Shown here: positions 60,101-64,000 of the stretch, piece after piece
Layout: the number at the start of each line of letters is the position of its first letter
How positions within the stretch are numbered: position 1 is the stretch's first letter
From: Plazaster borealis
Taxonomy: Eukaryota > Echinodermata > Asteroidea > Forcipulatida > Labidiasteridae
Assembly: GCA_021014325.1 (NCBI GenBank)
Contig: CM037462.1
Span: 20,480,135 to 20,544,134, forward strand
Length of the DNA stretch: 64,000 bases
Direction of reading: 5' to 3'
Position numbers and translations under genes: made by a program
The notes under the pieces: generated by a model
What the model was told of the DNA's origin: nothing
What the model saw: only the letters and a program-made list of their open reading frames with translations
Database searches by the model: none

Positions 60101-63019
60101 CCCACTATGGTTTGCGGTGCACTATTTGCTGTTGGTGTTCAATGGGCCTTGCTGTGTTTAGATTCCTTGCATATGATGCCACTAGCTCAAAGAGCGCTCT
60201 CTCTGAGGTCAAAGGGAGATCTATCATTAGTGTGTACCAGGGTTCTCTCCATGCACAAGCTTAGCGTATCGGGCCGATACGTGTAAATTGCGTGCCAATA
60301 CACGCACATTTCGGCTGATTTTTGTGTGTGTACAAATTGTACTAATTTCACAAAAAACATCAAGATAAAACCATTTATAATGCTCCAGAATGCACATTAG
60401 GGCTTTTGAAACCAAGATAAACACTAAGAAGAAAACATTCCGAAGACCCCGTTCCAATTCAGCGTCCTTTGGCCAAACTTTAAAAAATTTGGGTCCAGAA
60501 GGCCCCACAGTGTTGAAAAATCGTGGGGGAGAACCCTGCGTGTACCGTACACACATGCATGTTTCCATTTGTTCTTAGGGATGGCAGTGGCTTGTGCAAG
60601 GTTCTATTGTATTGGTGTGGCTTGTTCCTGAGGTTGTTTTTTTCTGGTGTGTTTTTGGTTCCTGGCAGTATACATTTCATTTCATTTCCATGTGGCATTT
60701 GTGTCTCTAAAAACCTAATCCACGTTATGGACAAAGACACTCTGCTGAGAACACGATGCAAAAACAACAATTCTCAGCCTTTTCAGCTCAACATTATTGA
60801 GAGTCTTTTGGTCTCCAGTAACTTTTCACTTATTTGCAATGTCTGGTATGGTTGCTGATTAATCTATCAAACTTGCATCCAGACAAACCAAACTTGCTAT
60901 ATAGTTTAACCATTTATTTTTAAGTCATTGCAAACAATTCAAATTGTTCTTTTTATTAATTGATGAAGGCTTGAACTTGCCACACACACAGTGCTGTGTT
61001 TTGAATGTTGAAATCTTAGCATTTTACTGGTGTAGACGTCGAAGTATCTACTCAGATGAAATTATTCATAGTCAGAAAATGTTCATTTGGTTTTGCGTAG
61101 ACGCAATTAAAACTTTCATGTGCAGCATTGTACCCTTGAGAGCTTTCACTCCAGACATCTAGATTTAGCTTTCTGCCATAGCGGTTGAAAGTTCACATCA
61201 ACCCAAATCACACCCATACATGTACATTCATCTCATTGTGACTTCAAATTGTCCCTGCTCATTGGTCAAATGCTTTTGCTCTCATTTTGCTACGTGTGTG
61301 TGTATGATATTTTTAAGAGCCTAATCGTAGTGAATTTGAAATGTAGGATATTTCTATTTTGAAGCACGAGTATGGAGAGTTTTTGAACAAGTTTATTTTT
61401 GCTGTGGAAGAAGAGTATGGACAGTTTTTTTTATTTTGCAGGAAGAATTTATTCCTTTGAATTCAGTAGGGAAATGTTTTATGGGAACAGAAATAATACA
61501 ACAGTGTTTGAAAGCTATTTGTTTTATCCAGTTCTGAGGTTTTACATTTTAGGTGGAAAAGGGGAGGGTTTTTTAAAGTTAATTCATAGACATCAGAATC
61601 ATTGCGTTTGAAATCATAGCTGTCTCTTTTAATACTTGGTTATGATTTTGCTCCCAAAAGCTTACAAATGGTGGAACTAAAATGTGAAGCGCAAATTCGC
61701 AAAATATGCACTCAAATGTTGTCTTCATTTATACAACTGCACAGCAGGTATTAAATCCCAGAACCAACTAATTCCCAACCTCACCCTGCTTGGAGTCTAG
61801 CCCAACATACCCACCACACAACCCCAATATATTACCCCCCCCACACCCTGTTTGTTATACCTTACCAACGGTGATGTGGCTAAACCATACTAACCCCATG
61901 CAATCGTTCTCTCCCCTTCTACTCTTCCTTTCTCCCCTTGGAACTCTCCGATTCCTCTTACCTACCTTGGGATATTTTTTTTTGTTTTTGGTGGGTTTCC
62001 TCTCCCTTTTTTCTGTTTCGTATGAAACATCTCGCTGACCGTAGGGCAAACTATCCTTACAGTGAAGCTACTACGATGTACACACAGGCCACCCCGGCAG
62101 GAGGGGCCACGTACTACTCATCAGGACAGACTCTCACCTCTGGACCACTTGGAAGCATCCAGACCATAGGAGGGTCCAACATGTCCGTGGGTGGTACCAC
62201 TATCGTTGGAGGGAACATCATCGGAGGGAACCTTTTGGGAGGGCCACAACTCATCACGCAACAGGGGAATACGTATCTTCTACAAGGGCACACGATGGAC
62301 GGTAACGGACATCCACTTACCCACACCACACGTGCATCACCCGCCACAGTAAGACCACTGGTAGTTTAAAAAAACCTTTTCAATCAATCTTGTGTTTGTA
62401 CGAATGTAGTTCCTTGCCGGATGCATTGTATTTTATTTTTGTAGTCGTGCAGTTTCATGTAAGTTGTGCTTTGAATTTGATGTAGTAGTGGAGGTTTTTG
62501 GAATAATCTAATAAATAAGAAAAATACAAAACCAAGAAAAACATTGGGAGTTTGAATACCTTTAAAATGAATTCATATCAACCTCTGGAATGTTTGCTTT
62601 AAATTCCTGTGGTCATTCCATAAAAAGTACACGTAAAATCTCTTTGTTCATCATTTGTTTTTCCCCAAGAAACCAACTTTGCATGTTTATGTTTTCAGAC
62701 AAAGTATCAGTGCCATTATTGATGTAAATTGGCCACAAGTACTCAAAAGCAGAACAGATTCTTAGAAATAGATTGTGTGGTAGTCTGTAAACTCTTTTTC
62801 TTTGTGATCGCTGATTTTAGTCTTTTTCCCTCCTTAGGTCCAGTGGCTGTTGGATAACTACGAGTGTGCCGAGGGCGTGAGTTTACCCCGGAGCACCCTC
62901 TTCAATCACTACATGAGACACTGTCAGGAGCATAAGATCGACCCTGTCAACGCGGCTTCCTTCGGCAAGCTCATTCGCTCTGTGTTTCTTGGTCTGAGGA
63001 CTAGAAGACTAGGAACGAG
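57103..63019 (+). CDS. RFX1/2/3-type transcription factor, N-terminal part (gene continues beyond window)
   Basis: Exons: 57090-57250 (ATG at 57103), 58951-59113, 62045-62348, 62838-63019; all join in phase, giving 265 complete codons plus two bases of the next. Residues 1-205 form a Gln/Thr/Gly-rich activation region ([24 protein letters not shown] and HTTRASPAT follow the vertebrate RFX2/3 order). From about 206 the RFX winged-helix domain begins: [40 protein letters not shown], then LRTRRLGTR. The domain's last part, dimerisation domain and stop lie outside the window. RFX proteins bind X-box DNA and control cilium genes (RFX2/3) and other targets (RFX1). The optional vertebrate segment between HTSRSSPAT and QWLLDNYE is absent. 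Exon 1 begins 13 nt before the ATG at an acceptor, so at least one upstream non-coding exon exists. Confidence 0.93.
57641..58899. repeat. 629-bp tandem duplication, near identical
   Basis: The segment from CATAGTTTTATTGTAAACTT recurs 629 bp later and both copies end GCAGCTATGAAACTAAA. I saw only two base differences (near 57741 and 57904). Each copy contains an AGGTAGGGTCATAG-type MITE. It lies in RFX intron after the first coding exon. Confidence 0.93.
59699..60042. mobile_element. TTAA-type foldback MITE (TACACGTTTGG subfamily)
   Basis: TTAAAGGCACTGTACACGTT to CAGTGCCTTTAA. The centre carries a partial deletion. Confidence 0.78.
60235..60545. repeat. Dispersed repeat (copy 3 of 3)
   Basis: CAGGGTTCTCTCCATGCACA to GGGGGAGAACCCTGCG. 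Same family as 3345-3620. Confidence 0.6.
62838..63019 (+). other. RFX exon 4: most of the DNA-binding domain
   Basis: The exon encodes about 60 residues, nearly invariant in RFX1/2/3, including the basic LRTRRLGTR stretch that contacts DNA in known structures. Acceptor TCCTTAG and donor AG|GTAAGG are good. It ends in phase 2, and the following GNSKYHYYG-type segment is not in the remaining 980 bp. Confidence 0.93.
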
Positions 63020-64000
63020 GTAAGGAACCTCAAATCTGGTTTTTTTTAATTTTCCGTCTCTGTTACAGGGCATTGGGTTAAATATGTGTAAATGTCTCAT
63101 TATGTTACTTGAATCCAAATAGTTCTTATAGTGGGAGTTGTCAGTTTGTTTGACTATACCATCTATGATAAGTTTAAATGTATATATCAGTGTTCTCTCT
63201 TAACAATGGTCAACTGGCCAAATGCCATTTAAAACACCTGTGGATCAGTCACATTTCTCTCCAAGTGGTCCGGCTGGCTAGTTCAGTGTTGAAAAGCGCC
63301 CCATTTAATATATAAAACAATCAGCGTTCTCCCTTAACAGTGGTCCGCTGGCCAAATGCCAGTTAAAACACCAGAGGACCAGTCAAAATTCACTCCAAGT
63401 GGTCCAACTGGCTAGTTCAGTTTGAAAAGCTTCCGTATTTCATTTGAAATATGGACCAGTGAAAAATGTGATGGACTAGTGAAATGCCAAGCTAACTGGT
63501 CCTGCTGGCCACTCACTAAAAAGTTTGAGGGAAAAACCCACCAGACCGCATTGCTCAAAATATTTACTGGACCAGAATAGTGTGTACAAGACCAGAATTG
63601 AAATGACAAGAAAAAAATGCCTACACAGTTGAACAATTGAACTGTTTGAATTTGAAAAAGCACTAAGAGAAGATTTATCTCATGTGTACTGTGGGTAAGT
63701 ATTCTTCAATAATCAACAGAATCATATTTATCAGACTGAAAGTCAACACAAACACAACACCGCCGGACTTGTCCGGTCATGAGTTTACTGGCCCGATGCT
63801 CAAATCACTGGCCTTGGGCTTGCGGTCCAGTGTAAAATTCGAGCCCTGTCATAATATGATATCTATCATTGATTGGTCAGACAGCAGGAGTTTTGAATGT
63901 GTGCTATATTGATGTGATTACCACATGATATCATATTGCAGGCTGACAAAATCTTGTGGACAGTATTGAACGCCACACAGTCAGGGCTTTAACATCTGTG
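63020..64000. other. RFX intron, window end
   Basis: No further exon. A segment with GTGGTCCRRCTGGCTAGTTC is directly repeated at about 63190-63300 and 63325-63440. A dispersed repeat with CGGACTTGTCCGG is at 63765-63845. Confidence 0.55.

Overview
The window is animal nuclear DNA: GT-AG introns split every gene, the gene products are metazoan (mitochondrial NAD kinase NADK2, nuclear-pore protein NDC1, an RFX transcription factor), and introns and intergenic DNA are packed with short non-autonomous transposons and tRNA-derived SINEs. The protein sequences and repeat style suggest a marine deuterostome invertebrate, most likely an echinoderm such as a sea star. That placement is inference; no species-specific marker was seen.

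Layout. (1) 2454-11041, minus strand: a complete NADK2 gene in 8 coding exons that join in phase into a 433-residue protein. (2) 11042-11370: a 329-bp head-to-head gap, probably a shared promoter. (3) 11371-29571, plus strand: a complete NDC1 (TMEM48) gene in 14 coding exons, 666 residues. (4) 29572-34346: intergenic, repeats only. (5) 34347-38581, minus strand: a small three-exon gene for a predicted secreted protein of about 126 residues that I do not recognise. (6) 38582-57089: no recognised coding exon apart from a decayed LINE fragment near 39.4-39.6 kb. It includes a CG-rich stretch (43.3-46.1 kb) that may be the start of the next gene, and a cluster of RFX-binding X-box-like motifs at 54.8-55.0 kb. 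(7) 57103-63019, plus strand: the first four coding exons of an RFX1/2/3-type gene, which runs off the window inside its DNA-binding domain.

NADK2 makes NADP+ in mitochondria and NDC1 anchors nuclear pores; sharing a promoter region need not mean shared function. RFX factors bind X-boxes in promoters of cilium genes and are known in some systems to regulate their own genes, which makes the X-box-like cluster in the RFX upstream region notable.

The non-coding DNA is dominated by related foldback elements with ends like AGGCACTGTACACGTTTGG, repeatedly bordered by TTAA. One sits cleanly inside a SINE, with TTAA duplicated on both sides, which points to piggyBac-type mobilisation. The most unusual coding-related structure is in NDC1: the 3' splice site of exon 6 is tandemly copied at 42-bp spacing, with three extra acceptors in frame and open. 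A 45-bp intronic repeat after exon 12 also stays open in the NDC1 frame.
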